A stretch of 64,000 nt of DNA from Afifella marina DSM 2698 (GCF_900102695.1 NZ_FMVW01000002.1:434001-498000), one strand, 5' to 3'; shown: positions 8,631 to 16,268, counted from the stretch's first letter. The notes: generated by a model not told the origin, from the letters alone. Made by a program: numbers and translations.

Positions 8631-9716
8631 CTAGCGGTGCCAGCGCCTCCCTGATGGGCTGTTGGACCCGTGGATGTTGGTGTGGCAGTTCTGGCAGGCG
8701 CTGTTGACCATGTAGCGGTTGGAGCTGATGCCGAGCGCTGGGTTGCCGAGATGGCGACCCGGCGTGTGGCAGCGCTGGCACAGCCGCGGCCGCATCACCG
8801 TCAGAAGATTGCGGTTCATGGAGCCGTGCGGTTCGTGGCAGTTGAGACAGTTCTCGCGCACCGGCGGATGCTCGAAGAGGAACGGCCCGCGCTTGTCGGC
8901 ATGACAGGTGTAGCAGACGTCGTTGACGGTCGCTTCCTTGAGCATCTTGTCGTGCGGACCGCCGTGCGGGTTGTGGCAGCTGCCGCAATCCATCTTGCCC
9001 TCGCGCATCGGCATATGGGCGGTGCGCACCGAGTGGGCGCGCCGGTCCTTGTGGCACTGGAAACAGGTGTCCATGACATTGCCCTTGGCCATCTGCATGC
9101 GAGGTGAGGTCCGCCGCATCACCGTGTGGCAGTTGGTGCAGGCGACGCCGCGGGTTTGATGGACGGAGCCGCGCCAGTAGGTCCGGTCGCCCTTTTCATG
9201 GCAGGTCAGGCAGATGCCGTTGATGTCGGCCGCCGAGGACCGCGGGTCGTTCGCACGGAAGGAACGAATGACGCCGGTGCCGATGTCGTTGCGGCCGCCG
9301 CCGGCGTTGACGTGCGAGGAGCCGGGTCCGTGGCAGCTCTCGCATTCCATCTTGCCGCCGACGGTGTGATGGCCGCTCTCCAGGAGGCGGCCCATCACCG
9401 TCAGCTTGAACTCGTCGAAGGAGCCCGCATGGCAAAGGCGGCACGGCTCGGAGCCGACATAATGGGCGCCAACCGCGGCACCGCTCGCCTTGACCTGCAG
9501 CACGTCCTGGCGCGGCAGGTCCTTCAGCGTGTCTTCTCGGGAGAGAAGATCCATGGCCATCTGGGCGGTGTCTGCCGTCTGCGTTCTGGCAGAATCGGGG
9601 ACGAATACCGCTGCGGCCAGCAAGACGATCGGAATCAGGAAAATAGCAATCGCCGGCCGCCGACCTGCCGATAAGGCAATAGAGATCGCGCGGCCTACAC
9701 CGCTGGCAAGTATCAT
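8631..9716 (-). CDS. pioA: Decaheme c-type cytochrome, PioA/MtrA family
   Basis: A 361-residue periplasmic decaheme cytochrome. Ten CXXCH motifs are visible at about residues 92, 125, 169, 193, 218, 244, 268, 290, 313 and 341. The spacing and motifs such as MECESCHGPGSSHV and CHEPHGSMNRNLL are typical of MtrA/PioA/DmsE proteins. An N-terminal hydrophobic segment (residues 22-40) should direct export. In this family the cytochrome plugs into the PioB/MtrB barrel and carries electrons across the outer membrane. It is clearly shorter than the long-N-terminus PioA described in Rhodopseudomonas palustris and close to MtrA length. First gene of the operon, with GAGGGGGG upstream of the ATG. Confidence 0.93.
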   Translation of the reverse strand: MILASGVGRAISIALSAGRRPAIAIFLIPIVLLAAAVFVPDSARTQTADTAQMAMDLLSREDTLKDLPRQDVLQVKASGAAVGAHYVGSEPCRLCHAGSFDEFKLTVMGRLLESGHHTVGGKMECESCHGPGSSHVNAGGGRNDIGTGVIRSFRANDPRSSAADINGICLTCHEKGDRTYWRGSVHQTRGVACTNCHTVMRRTSPRMQMAKGNVMDTCFQCHKDRRAHSVRTAHMPMREGKMDCGSCHNPHGGPHDKMLKEATVNDVCYTCHADKRGPFLFEHPPVRENCLNCHEPHGSMNRNLLTVMRPRLCQRCHTPGRHLGNPALGISSNRYMVNSACQNCHTNIHGSNSPSGRRWHR

Positions 9717-9732
9717 CGATTTCCCCCCTCAT

Positions 9733-9750
9733 CTAGCGCCAAAGCGCTAG
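9733..9750 (-). promoter_or_regulatory. Perfect hairpin next to the pioA ribosome-binding site
   Basis: CTAGCGC and GCGCTAG flank a four-base loop: seven perfect base pairs. The structure ends only a few bases before the GAGGGGGG ribosome-binding site of pioA, so it would lie in the mRNA leader. It may be a protein operator or an RNA element affecting translation or stability; the sequence alone does not decide. Confidence 0.55.
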
Positions 9751-9784
9751 GGCAATTCTGTCCAGATTTATTCCATCCGCGGAA

Positions 9785-9805
9785 AACTATGCGAAAAGCA
9801 CAGTT
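9785..9805. promoter_or_regulatory. Interrupted dyad upstream of pioA
   Basis: AACTATGC (9785-9792) and GCACAGTT (9798-9805) are inverted with one mismatch around GAAAA. The 21-bp element lies 69 bp upstream of the pioA start codon, where a regulator of the operon could bind. No family can be assigned from it. Confidence 0.4.
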
Positions 9806-9869
9806 CGTCCGCGAGCGTTACCGGATACGATTGCCGTTTCATTGCAGGTTAAGGGGCGCAAATTGGAAT

Positions 9870-9907
9870 TGTCAATTATGACATTAGAAAATTTTGTATT
9901 TTCGCAA
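9870..9907. promoter_or_regulatory. Palindrome and FNR/FixK-like site upstream of pioA
   Basis: TGTCAATTATGACA at 9870-9883 has perfect outer arms TGTCA/TGACA. Just beyond, TTGTATTTTCGCAA (9894-9907) matches the minimal FNR/FixK half-site spacing TTG-N8-CAA but not the full TTGAT-N4-ATCAA consensus. FixK is known to control pioABC in Rhodopseudomonas palustris, so the second site is a reasonable but weak candidate. Confidence 0.35.
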
Positions 9908-10384
9908 GTGCAAAATGAAATTTTACATGGAGCGCGCTAGTATATTAGAATTATTACAAGGATATATATGGAATATTTTGTTGTATTTTATGTCGCGCGC
10001 ATGATGTGTTGATTTTGCAAGGGTTTGGCGGTTCGTAAGGGCGGCCGAGCTCATGTGGCGGAGCTTGTGTTAGGAGCTCCGTCGTCCCGGGGGAGGCCGG
10101 GATGATGATGCTTCGAGCCGCGAAACGGCGCACGCCGGCTGCCGCGAAGGGGATGAAAAAACACATTCGTTTTGCAGCGCGGAATCGGGCTGAACTCCCC
10201 GATCTCAACGCCTTCTTCTATCGCCGACGCAAACGCTTTCCTTGCCCAAGCGCGTGGAGGTCTTCGTCAACACGCGCAGATGCTTCCGCGTCTTTCGCGT
10301 GCTTCAGCCCGCGCGACGCCAGGTGCCTTGCCTTAATCGAACACGCTGCGACGGAGATCTGGATCTTGCGCGGAAAACGGTGGC
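9908..10384. other. Gene-free region between ABC-F gene and pioA
   Basis: No gene is recognised here. The part from about 9850 to 10010 is strikingly AT-rich against the GC-rich background and lies upstream of the pioA promoter. From 10015 to 10384 composition returns to normal. On the minus strand a frame is open through about 10270-10380 but lacks a start codon, and its product resembles nothing I know. A short GC-rich hairpin (TCCCGG/CCGGGA) sits near 10085-10104. Confidence 0.5.
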
Positions 10385-12271
10385 TTAGGCTGCGTCAGGT
10401 TCGCGGCCGAGCTCCTCCAGCATGGCACCAAGCTCGATCCAGCGCTCTTCCAGGCGTTCCAGCATGGCCGCCTTTTCACCGCGCTTCTTGGCGAGTGTCG
10501 CGGCCTTTTCGGGCATGGCGCGATGCAGCGCGGGTGATGCGAGTTCCTCGTCCAGGGCTTCGATCTCGTTGGTGAAGACGTCGATCAGCCGTTCGCATTC
10601 CTTGAGCTTCTGGCGCAACGGTGCCGAGGCACGGCGTTTGTCTGCCTGCTTCTGGCGGCCGGCTGCCGGCGCTGCGGGGGCCTTCTCCGCTGCCGGTTTC
10701 TTTGCCGGACCCTCGAGCACTTCGCGGCGATAGTCTTCGATGTCGCCGTCATAAGGGGCGACGGTGCCTTTCGATGTCAGCCAGAGCCTGTCGACAGAAG
10801 CTTCGATCAGATGGCGGTCGTGGCTGATCAGGATGACGGCGCCGGAATAATCGTTGAGGGCGTGGATGAGCGCCTCGCGGCTGTCGACGTCGAGATGGTT
10901 CGTCGGTTCGTCGAGGATGAGGAGATGCGGCTTGCCCAGAGTGGCGAGGCCCATCAACAGGCGCGCCTTTTCACCGCCGGAGAGGTCCTTCGCCTTGGTG
11001 TCCATCTTCTGCGTGGCGAGCCCCATCTGCGCGACACGGGCGCGGAGCTGCGGCTCCGAAAGATCGGGGAGGCGGGCGCGGATGTGCTCCACCGCCGACT
11101 GGCCGGGGATGAGTTCGTCGAGCTGGTGCTGCGCGAAAAAGCCGATCTTGAGCTTGTTGGAGCGCTTGAAGATTCCGGTCTCGGCCTCGAGCTGGCCGGA
11201 AATCAACTTGGCAAAGGTCGATTTGCCATTGCCGTTGGCTCCAAGGAGGGCGATGCGATCATCGTCGTCGATCCTGAGATTGAGGTCCGTCAGGATCGGA
11301 TGGCCCGGCTCGTAGCCGACCGAAACGCCTTCGAGCTGCAGGATCGGTGGGGCGGCACGCTTTTCCGGATCCGGGAAGCGGAAGGGTAGGACCGTCTCGT
11401 CGGCGATCGTGGAGACCGGCTGCAGCTTGGCGAGGGCCTTCAGGCGCGACTGGGCCTGGCGCGCTTTCGACGCCTTGGCACGGAAGCGGTCGACGAAAGC
11501 CTCCATGTGCTTGCGCTGCGCTTCCTGCTTGTCCTTGAGCTTGGCCTGCAGGGCCTGCCGCTCGGCGCGCTGACGCTCAAAGCTGTCATAGCCGCCGGAA
11601 TAGGTGGTGAGCTTTTGCTCCGACAGATGCACGATCATGCGCACGGCGTTGTTCAGGAGATCGCGGTCGTGCGAAATCAGGATCGCCGAATGCCGGTAGC
11701 GGGCGATGTAGCGCTCCAGCCACAACGAGCCTTCAAGATCGAGATAGTTCGTCGGTTCGTCGAGGAGGAGAAGATCGGGCTCGGTGAACAGAACCGCGGC
11801 GAGGGCGACGCGCATGCGCCAGCCGCCGGAAAATTCCGAGCAGGGACGGTTCTGCGCCTCTTCGTCGAAGCCGAGACCTTTCAGGATGCGGGCTGCGCGG
11901 GCCTCCGCCTCATGGGCGCCGATTTCGGCAAGGCGGGTATGGATCTCGCCGATGCGTCCGCCTTCCTTGGCGGTCTCGGTCTCGGCCAGAAGCCGGCTGC
12001 GCTCTTCGTCGGCGGCAAGCACGGTCTCGATCAGCGTCTCCGGGCCGCCCGGAGCTTCCTGCAGCACGCGGCCGATGCGGGCGCGCTTTGGCAGGATGAT
12101 TTCGCCCTCGTCGGGGGCGATGTCGCCGGCGATGGCACGAAACAGCGTGGTCTTGCCGGCGCCATTCTTGCCGACGAAGCCCACCTTCGAGCCCGCGGGA
12201 AGGTTGAGGCTTGCCTTGTCGATGAGGGTGCGCCCGGCAATGCGGAGCGTGATGTTTGAAAGCTGCAGCAT
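10385..12271 (-). CDS. ABC-F family ATPase (YheS/Uup-like)
   Basis: A 628-residue protein with two ABC ATPase domains and no membrane segments, the ABC-F layout; these proteins act on ribosomes. Domain 1 has GKNGAGKTTLF, a signature SGGWRMR and LLLDEPTNYLD; domain 2 has GANGNGKSTF, LSGGEKARL and LILDEPTNHLD. The linker between them is long, basic and helical. The C-terminal Lys/Glu-rich coiled coil (from about residue 545) and the length fit YheS better than EttA. The ATG at 12271 (MLQLSNITLRIAGRTL) is preferred over an upstream extension to 12349. Exact substrate state of the ribosome cannot be read from sequence. Confidence 0.88.
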   Translation of the reverse strand: MLQLSNITLRIAGRTLIDKASLNLPAGSKVGFVGKNGAGKTTLFRAIAGDIAPDEGEIILPKRARIGRVLQEAPGGPETLIETVLAADEERSRLLAETETAKEGGRIGEIHTRLAEIGAHEAEARAARILKGLGFDEEAQNRPCSEFSGGWRMRVALAAVLFTEPDLLLLDEPTNYLDLEGSLWLERYIARYRHSAILISHDRDLLNNAVRMIVHLSEQKLTTYSGGYDSFERQRAERQALQAKLKDKQEAQRKHMEAFVDRFRAKASKARQAQSRLKALAKLQPVSTIADETVLPFRFPDPEKRAAPPILQLEGVSVGYEPGHPILTDLNLRIDDDDRIALLGANGNGKSTFAKLISGQLEAETGIFKRSNKLKIGFFAQHQLDELIPGQSAVEHIRARLPDLSEPQLRARVAQMGLATQKMDTKAKDLSGGEKARLLMGLATLGKPHLLILDEPTNHLDVDSREALIHALNDYSGAVILISHDRHLIEASVDRLWLTSKGTVAPYDGDIEDYRREVLEGPAKKPAAEKAPAAPAAGRQKQADKRRASAPLRQKLKECERLIDVFTNEIEALDEELASPALHRAMPEKAATLAKKRGEKAAMLERLEERWIELGAMLEELGREPDAA

Positions 12272-12371
12272 GGCGAGGGCATAGAGGCTCAGCCGGGCGG
12301 AAGGCAAGCGCTTCGAATCACGCGCGCTCTTGGCGCTTGCAATGCGCATGAGCGGCGGCTACCGCCGTTGC

Positions 12372-13151
12372 ATGTCCAATGATCCTTTCCCAGCTTACCG
12401 TTTTTCTCGTGCGCTCCTGCGCGAGCCCGCGGCAAGCGTCGTTTGCGGTCTGCGTGCAGTCGACCGCGGCGATCCGAGCCTTGAGCTTTTTCATCTGGAA
12501 CATGCCGCCTATCGGGCCATTCTCGAGAGTGCGGGTGTTGAGACGCATCTCCTGCCGGCGCTTTCCGACTGGCCGGATTCCGTCTTCATCGAGGATCCGG
12601 CGATGGTGCTGCCGGAAGGCGCCATTCTCTTCAGGATGGCGGCGCCGAGCCGTGCCGGCGAGCCGGACACGGTGCGCGAGGCGCTTCAGAAGTTCGTGCC
12701 GGTGACGCCGCTTGAAAACGGCCATGTGGACGGCGGCGACATCCTCGTCACCGGGCCCAAGATCTTTGCGGGCCTGTCGAAGCGCACCGACAAAGAAGGG
12801 CTCGATGCGATGGGCGCAATCGTGTCCGGCTGGGGCTATGAGCTCGTCGGCGTCGACATGCCGGAGGGGCTTCTGCATTTGAAGACCGGCTGTGCGCTTC
12901 TCGACGAGGAGACGATCCTGGCGGTCGAGCCGCTCAAGGAGACGTTTTCAGATTTTCGCGTTCTGACGCTGCCGGAAGGCGAGGAAGCGGCGGCCAATGC
13001 CATCCGCGTCAACGACATCGTGCTTCTTGCTGCCGGTTATCCGCGCACCGAAGAGCTGCTGCGCCGCTCGGGCTACGATGTGCGCACCACGAAGATGAGC
13101 CAGGCGCAGCTTCTCGACGGCGGGCTGTCCTGTCTGTCGATCAGGTTTTGA
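12372..13151 (+). CDS. Dimethylarginine dimethylaminohydrolase (DDAH)
   Basis: A 259-residue amidinotransferase-fold hydrolase that splits N-omega-methylated arginine into citrulline and a methylamine. The catalytic residues of the Pseudomonas enzyme are at nearly the same positions: His169 in LLHLKTGC and the nucleophile Cys254 in DGGLSCLSIRF. Acidic substrate-binding residues occur in DSVFIEDPAMV and GHVDGGD. The ATG at 12372 gives the family length. It is divergent from the ABC-F gene (100 bp) and convergent with the agmatinase gene, 12 bp between stops. An arginine deiminase-like activity on another guanidino compound is an alternative. Confidence 0.88.
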   Translation: MSNDPFPAYRFSRALLREPAASVVCGLRAVDRGDPSLELFHLEHAAYRAILESAGVETHLLPALSDWPDSVFIEDPAMVLPEGAILFRMAAPSRAGEPDTVREALQKFVPVTPLENGHVDGGDILVTGPKIFAGLSKRTDKEGLDAMGAIVSGWGYELVGVDMPEGLLHLKTGCALLDEETILAVEPLKETFSDFRVLTLPEGEEAAANAIRVNDIVLLAAGYPRTEELLRRSGYDVRTTKMSQAQLLDGGLSCLSIRF

Positions 13152-13163
13152 GGTTCCGGGCGC

Positions 13164-14117
13164 TCAGCGCCCGGCACGCTTCAATGCCAGCAAGCCGAGA
13201 TAATGCTGTGCGACCGTGGAGGCGGCGATCGCCGTGATGTCAGCGTGATCGTAGGGCGGTGAAACCTCCACGACGTCACCTCCGACAAAATTCACGCCTC
13301 TGAGGCCGGCAAGCGTCATCAGGGCCTGGGCGGAGCTCGGTCCGCCGGAGACCGGTGTGCCGGTGCCCGGCGCAAAGGCCGGGTCGAGGCAGTCGATGTC
13401 GAAGGTGAGATAGGCCGGATGGTCGCCGACGCGTTCGGCAATGCGCTCCGCCGTCTCGTCGGCATGCATGCGCTGCCAGTCATAGGCGGAGATGATCTCG
13501 ATGCCGCATGTCTCCGGCGCATGTGTGCGGATGCCGATCTGGATCGATTTCTCGGGATCGATGATGCCTTCGCGCACGGCGCGCAGCACGAAGGAGCCAT
13601 GCGAGAGTTTCGAGCCGTCATCGTCCCAGGTGTCCTGATGGGCGTCGAACTGGACGAGGGCGAGCGGCCCGTGGCGTCTGGCATGCGCTTTCAGGAGCGG
13701 CCAGGTAGAATAATGGTCGCCGCCGAGGGTGAAGAGATGTGCGCCGGCGGAGAGGATCGTCTCGATCTCCGCCTCGATTGCGGCCGTCAGCTTCTCCGGA
13801 TGATGCAGCGGCAGGTCGACATCGCCGTAATCGACGACGGCGAGATTTTCGAAAATATCGATGCCCCACGGATATTGCGGATCGCCATCGAAGATCGCCG
13901 AAGCGCGGCGGATCGCCTGCGGGCCGAAACGGGCGCCGGGGCGGTTGGTGACCGTCACGTCGAGCGGAATGCCGAGGATGGCGACGTCGACGTTGGTGAG
14001 GTCGCGCGAATACTTCCGTCGCATGAAGGACAAGGCGCCGGCATAGGTCGGATCGGCAGCGCCGCCCTTCAATTCAGTGGCGCGGAAGGCGTGGTCGATT
14101 GCAGGCTTTTCAGACAT
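13164..14117 (-). CDS. speB: Agmatinase (ureohydrolase family)
   Basis: A 317-residue binuclear manganese ureohydrolase, expected to hydrolyse agmatine to putrescine and urea. Metal-binding motifs are all present: GGDHYSTWP, QFDAHQDTWDDD and TFDIDCLDPAFAPGTGTP. The motif set and length favour agmatinase over arginase, but guanidinobutyrase or other guanidino hydrolases of the family cannot be excluded. It faces the DDAH gene tail to tail, so both enzymes of guanidino-nitrogen metabolism sit together. Confidence 0.85.
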   Translation of the reverse strand: MSEKPAIDHAFRATELKGGAADPTYAGALSFMRRKYSRDLTNVDVAILGIPLDVTVTNRPGARFGPQAIRRASAIFDGDPQYPWGIDIFENLAVVDYGDVDLPLHHPEKLTAAIEAEIETILSAGAHLFTLGGDHYSTWPLLKAHARRHGPLALVQFDAHQDTWDDDGSKLSHGSFVLRAVREGIIDPEKSIQIGIRTHAPETCGIEIISAYDWQRMHADETAERIAERVGDHPAYLTFDIDCLDPAFAPGTGTPVSGGPSSAQALMTLAGLRGVNFVGGDVVEVSPPYDHADITAIAASTVAQHYLGLLALKRAGR

Positions 14118-14226
14118 GGCTCGCCTCTAGCAGGTGTGGCCCCCGGAGACCAGCGGCGGGGCCGCCAAGATGGATGAAACCAGAATCAGACGGTCGGTCT
14201 AGACGCCAGCCGGGGGGAATGTCCGG

Positions 14227-14364
14227 CTATTCGGCGGGCCCTTGGCGATGGCGCAGCTCTGCCTCATGCCGGTCAAGCCTGCGGCCCCAGACCCAGAAGA
14301 CGAACAGGCCAACAAACCCAAAAATGACGGCCGCAATCGGCGGCCAGAGCGGGAGATCAGACAC
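14227..14364 (-). CDS. Small single-pass membrane protein, 45 residues
   Basis: An open frame of 45 codons starting with GTG at 14364. A strong GGAGG site stands six bases before the GTG. The product has one hydrophobic helix (PLWPPIAAVIFGFVGLFVFWVWG) followed by a charged tail (RRLDRHEAELRHRQG). The start overlaps the end of the upstream gene by eight bases, indicating translational coupling. No function is known to me; the ribosome-binding site, overlap and topology argue that it is real. Confidence 0.55.
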   Translation of the reverse strand: MSDLPLWPPIAAVIFGFVGLFVFWVWGRRLDRHEAELRHRQGPAE

Positions 14365-14596
14365 TTCCTTCCTCCGCGCGCATCAGCCGGATCACGCTTT
14401 GCGCGACCATGTGCAAGATAATGCTCAGCGCGATCCAGGACCAGCGAATGGTAGGGCTTGGGTCGCGCGCTATTAGAGGCTGGATCAGTCCGCCACCGAA
14501 AATGACGAGGCCGATCGCATTCACGGTCGACGAAAACAGTTTCACGTGCTCGTTGAAGCGCTTCGCCTGAAGCTTCATCTGGGTTTCTGCGCTCAC
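14357..14596 (-). CDS. Small membrane protein, hypothetical
   Basis: A 79-residue protein with two hydrophobic segments (NAIGLVIFGGGLIQPLIA and WSWIALSIILHMVAQSVI) and a short charged C-terminus. The proposed start is a GTG at 14596 preceded by AGGGGG at good spacing; an ATG at 14653 would give 98 residues and an ATG at 14578 would give 73. It overlaps the following 45-residue membrane gene, so the two probably act together. I do not recognise the family. Confidence 0.6.
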   Translation of the reverse strand: MSAETQMKLQAKRFNEHVKLFSSTVNAIGLVIFGGGLIQPLIARDPSPTIRWSWIALSIILHMVAQSVIRLMRAEEGSV

Positions 14597-14656
14597 CGGT
14601 TCGCCCCCTGAACCTGCTCCATCGGTGAATAACAGGCGAGGGGAAGTCTTCACAAC

Positions 14657-14683
14657 AAAAAGGGCGGGTCCGAAGACCCGCCC
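14657..14683 (-). terminator. Rho-independent terminator of rplM-rpsI
   Basis: On the minus strand GGGCGGGTC and GACCCGCCC form a nine-pair stem around a TTCG tetraloop, followed directly by TTTTT. It lies 28 bp behind the rpsI stop. Confidence 0.9.
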
Positions 14684-14710
14684 CTTGAGAACCCAAAAGA
14701 GAAACGCCGT

Positions 14711-15190
14711 TCAGCGCTTGGAGAACTGGAACGAACGACGTGCCTTGGCGCGGCCGTACTTCTTGCGCTCGACCACGCGGGAGTCGCGGGTGAGGAAGCC
14801 GACCTTCTTCAGAATGGCGCGCAGCTCCGGCTCATAATACGTGAGCGCCTTGGAGATGCCGTGACGCAGTGCGCCCGCCTGGCCCGACAGGCCGCCGCCG
14901 GAGACGGTCGCCATGATGTCGTACTGGCCGTTGCGGTCGGCGACGAGGATCGGCTGCTCGATGATCATCTGCAGCACCGGACGACCGAAGTAATCCGTGT
15001 AGTCCTTGTCGTTGACGGTGATGCGGCCGGAACCCGGCTTCACCCAGACGCGAGCGACGGCGTCCTTGCGCTTGCCGGTGGCATAGGCGCGGCCGAATTC
15101 GTCCAGCTTCTGGACATGGACGGGAGCCTCCGGCTGGGCCGCAGCCTCGGTACCGCTGAGCTCCGAGAGGTCTTGAAGCGTTTCAGCCAT
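14711..15190 (-). CDS. rpsI: 30S ribosomal protein S9
   Basis: A 159-residue S9 with the alphaproteobacterial N-terminal extension (residues 1-33). The core starts [21 protein letters not shown] and the C-terminus ends in the basic tail [17 protein letters not shown], which reaches the P site of the 30S subunit. The gene follows rplM with no spacing and ends before a strong terminator, the usual two-gene operon. Confidence 0.98.
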   Translation of the reverse strand: MAETLQDLSELSGTEAAAQPEAPVHVQKLDEFGRAYATGKRKDAVARVWVKPGSGRITVNDKDYTDYFGRPVLQMIIEQPILVADRNGQYDIMATVSGGGLSGQAGALRHGISKALTYYEPELRAILKKVGFLTRDSRVVERKKYGRAKARRSFQFSKR

Positions 15191-15655
15191 TTAGAAAACC
15201 CTCACATTTTTCTTGGAGAGGGTGGCGACGTCGAGCGTCTCCGGCTGCTGGGCGGCATGGGGATGCTCCGGCCCTGCATAGACCCTCAGATTCTTCAGCT
15301 GCTGGCGCCCGAGCGGGCCGCTCGGAAGCATGCGCTCCACGGCCTTCTCCACGACGCGTTCCGGGAAACGACCTTCGATCAATTTGCGCGCGGTGCGCTC
15401 CTTGATGCCGCCCGGATAACCCGTGTGCCAATAGTACTTCTTCTGGTCGAGCTTCTTGCCGGTGAAAACGACCTTGTCGGCGTTGATCACCACGACATTG
15501 TCGCCGTCGTCCATATGCGGCGTGTAGCTCGGCTTGTGCTTGCCGCGGAGATGCATCGCGACGATGGTCGCCAGACGACCGACGACCAGGCCGTCGCCGT
15601 CAATGACGATCCACTTCTTCTCGATGTCCGCCGCTTTTGCGGAATAGGTTTTCAT
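15191..15655 (-). CDS. rplM: 50S ribosomal protein L13
   Basis: A 154-residue L13, an early-assembly protein of the large subunit. It begins [30 protein letters not shown] and contains [23 protein letters not shown]. First gene of the rplM-rpsI operon; its stop is directly followed by the rpsI start. A good promoter lies 89 bp upstream, with a structured leader in between. Confidence 0.98.
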   Translation of the reverse strand: MKTYSAKAADIEKKWIVIDGDGLVVGRLATIVAMHLRGKHKPSYTPHMDDGDNVVVINADKVVFTGKKLDQKKYYWHTGYPGGIKERTARKLIEGRFPERVVEKAVERMLPSGPLGRQQLKNLRVYAGPEHPHAAQQPETLDVATLSKKNVRVF

Positions 15656-15674
15656 CTTCGTCCTCTTTCGGGGA

Positions 15675-15705
15675 ACCTCAGCAATGAGGTAAGGGCGACC
15701 TCAGC
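15675..15705 (-). promoter_or_regulatory. rplM leader with two competing hairpins
   Basis: In the transcript, ACCTCA (complement of 15685-15690) can pair either with a downstream TGAGGT (15675-15680) or with an upstream TGAGGT (15698-15703). The two copies sit in an eight-base direct repeat, GCTGAGGT on the mRNA. Only one pairing is possible at a time. The downstream hairpin ends 19 bases before the rplM start codon. Autoregulation by L13 is known in other bacteria, but a role here is inference. Confidence 0.45.
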
Positions 15706-15743
15706 CGGCCGGTGAGCCGATGGCTGGCGCCCGATCGCGCGGC

Positions 15744-15772
15744 AGATAGGCGGAGAGGCCCGTCATTGTCAA
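15744..15772 (-). promoter_or_regulatory. Promoter of rplM-rpsI
   Basis: Minus-strand TTGACA (15772-15767) and CTATCT (15749-15744) are separated by 17 bp. This is the best housekeeping-type promoter in the window and lies at a sensible distance upstream of rplM. Confidence 0.75.
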
Positions 15773-15816
15773 GCGCTACTGGAGAAAAAGCCCAAAAATC
15801 AGAAGCTTGCGGAGGT

Positions 15817-15830
15817 GGTATTATAATACC
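15817..15830. promoter_or_regulatory. 14-bp perfect palindrome
   Basis: GGTATTATAATACC is a complete palindrome directly behind the stop codon of the thioesterase gene and 45 bp upstream of the rplM -35 box. It could be an operator for a dimeric regulator. A similar but imperfect element lies at 46709-46723. Confidence 0.35.
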
Positions 15831-16268
15831 CTAAGTGCGATCCGGAGGAATCGAATAGGTGGCGGTGGCATGTGCGACAAGAGCGTCGTCGTCGGGTGGG
15901 GCGATTGCGATCTCGGTCACGGCAAGTCGTTTGCCGAGCTTCAGAATCCGGCAAGTGCCAAGGAGCGTACCGGGCGTTGGCATACGCAGGAAATTGATCG
16001 AAAGGTTGGTGGTGACGGCGAGCGCGACCGGACCGATATGGGCAAGAATCGCGGCATAGGCGGCGAGATCTGCGAGTGAAAAAAGTGTCGGCCCGGACAC
16101 TGTGCCGCCCGGTCGGAGGTGAGCCTCGGATGCATCGAGGCGCATCACGGCTTCGCCCGGGGCGATTTTGGTCACAGTAAAGGCGCGTCCATGCAGATGG
16201 ATCTGCGGGAACTCTTTCTCGAGGAATGCTTCGACCTCCGCTTCATTCATCACTGGCGCAAAGCTCAT
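15831..16268 (-). CDS. PaaI-family thioesterase
   Basis: A 145-residue hotdog-fold protein. LRPGGTVSGPTLFSLADLAAYAAIL carries the family's active-site helix, including the Asp at the start of the hotdog helix. It should hydrolyse an acyl-CoA thioester; the acyl group cannot be told. The ATG at 16268 is preceded by GGGGGAGGAAGG. The divergent CoA-binding protein gene begins 189 bp away, so both may serve CoA-related functions. Confidence 0.82.
   Translation of the reverse strand: MSFAPVMNEAEVEAFLEKEFPQIHLHGRAFTVTKIAPGEAVMRLDASEAHLRPGGTVSGPTLFSLADLAAYAAILAHIGPVALAVTTNLSINFLRMPTPGTLLGTCRILKLGKRLAVTEIAIAPPDDDALVAHATATYSIPPDRT

Noticed and set aside
8500-9057. N-terminal extension of pioB to about 958 residues
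   Set aside because: The added part is a frame-shifted reading of the pioA gene and its 3' flank; a good ribosome-binding site precedes the ATG at 8499.
10102-10575. 157-codon plus-strand frame next to the ABC-F gene
   Set aside because: Half of it lies antisense to the ABC-F gene; Ser/Arg-rich product without resemblance to any family.
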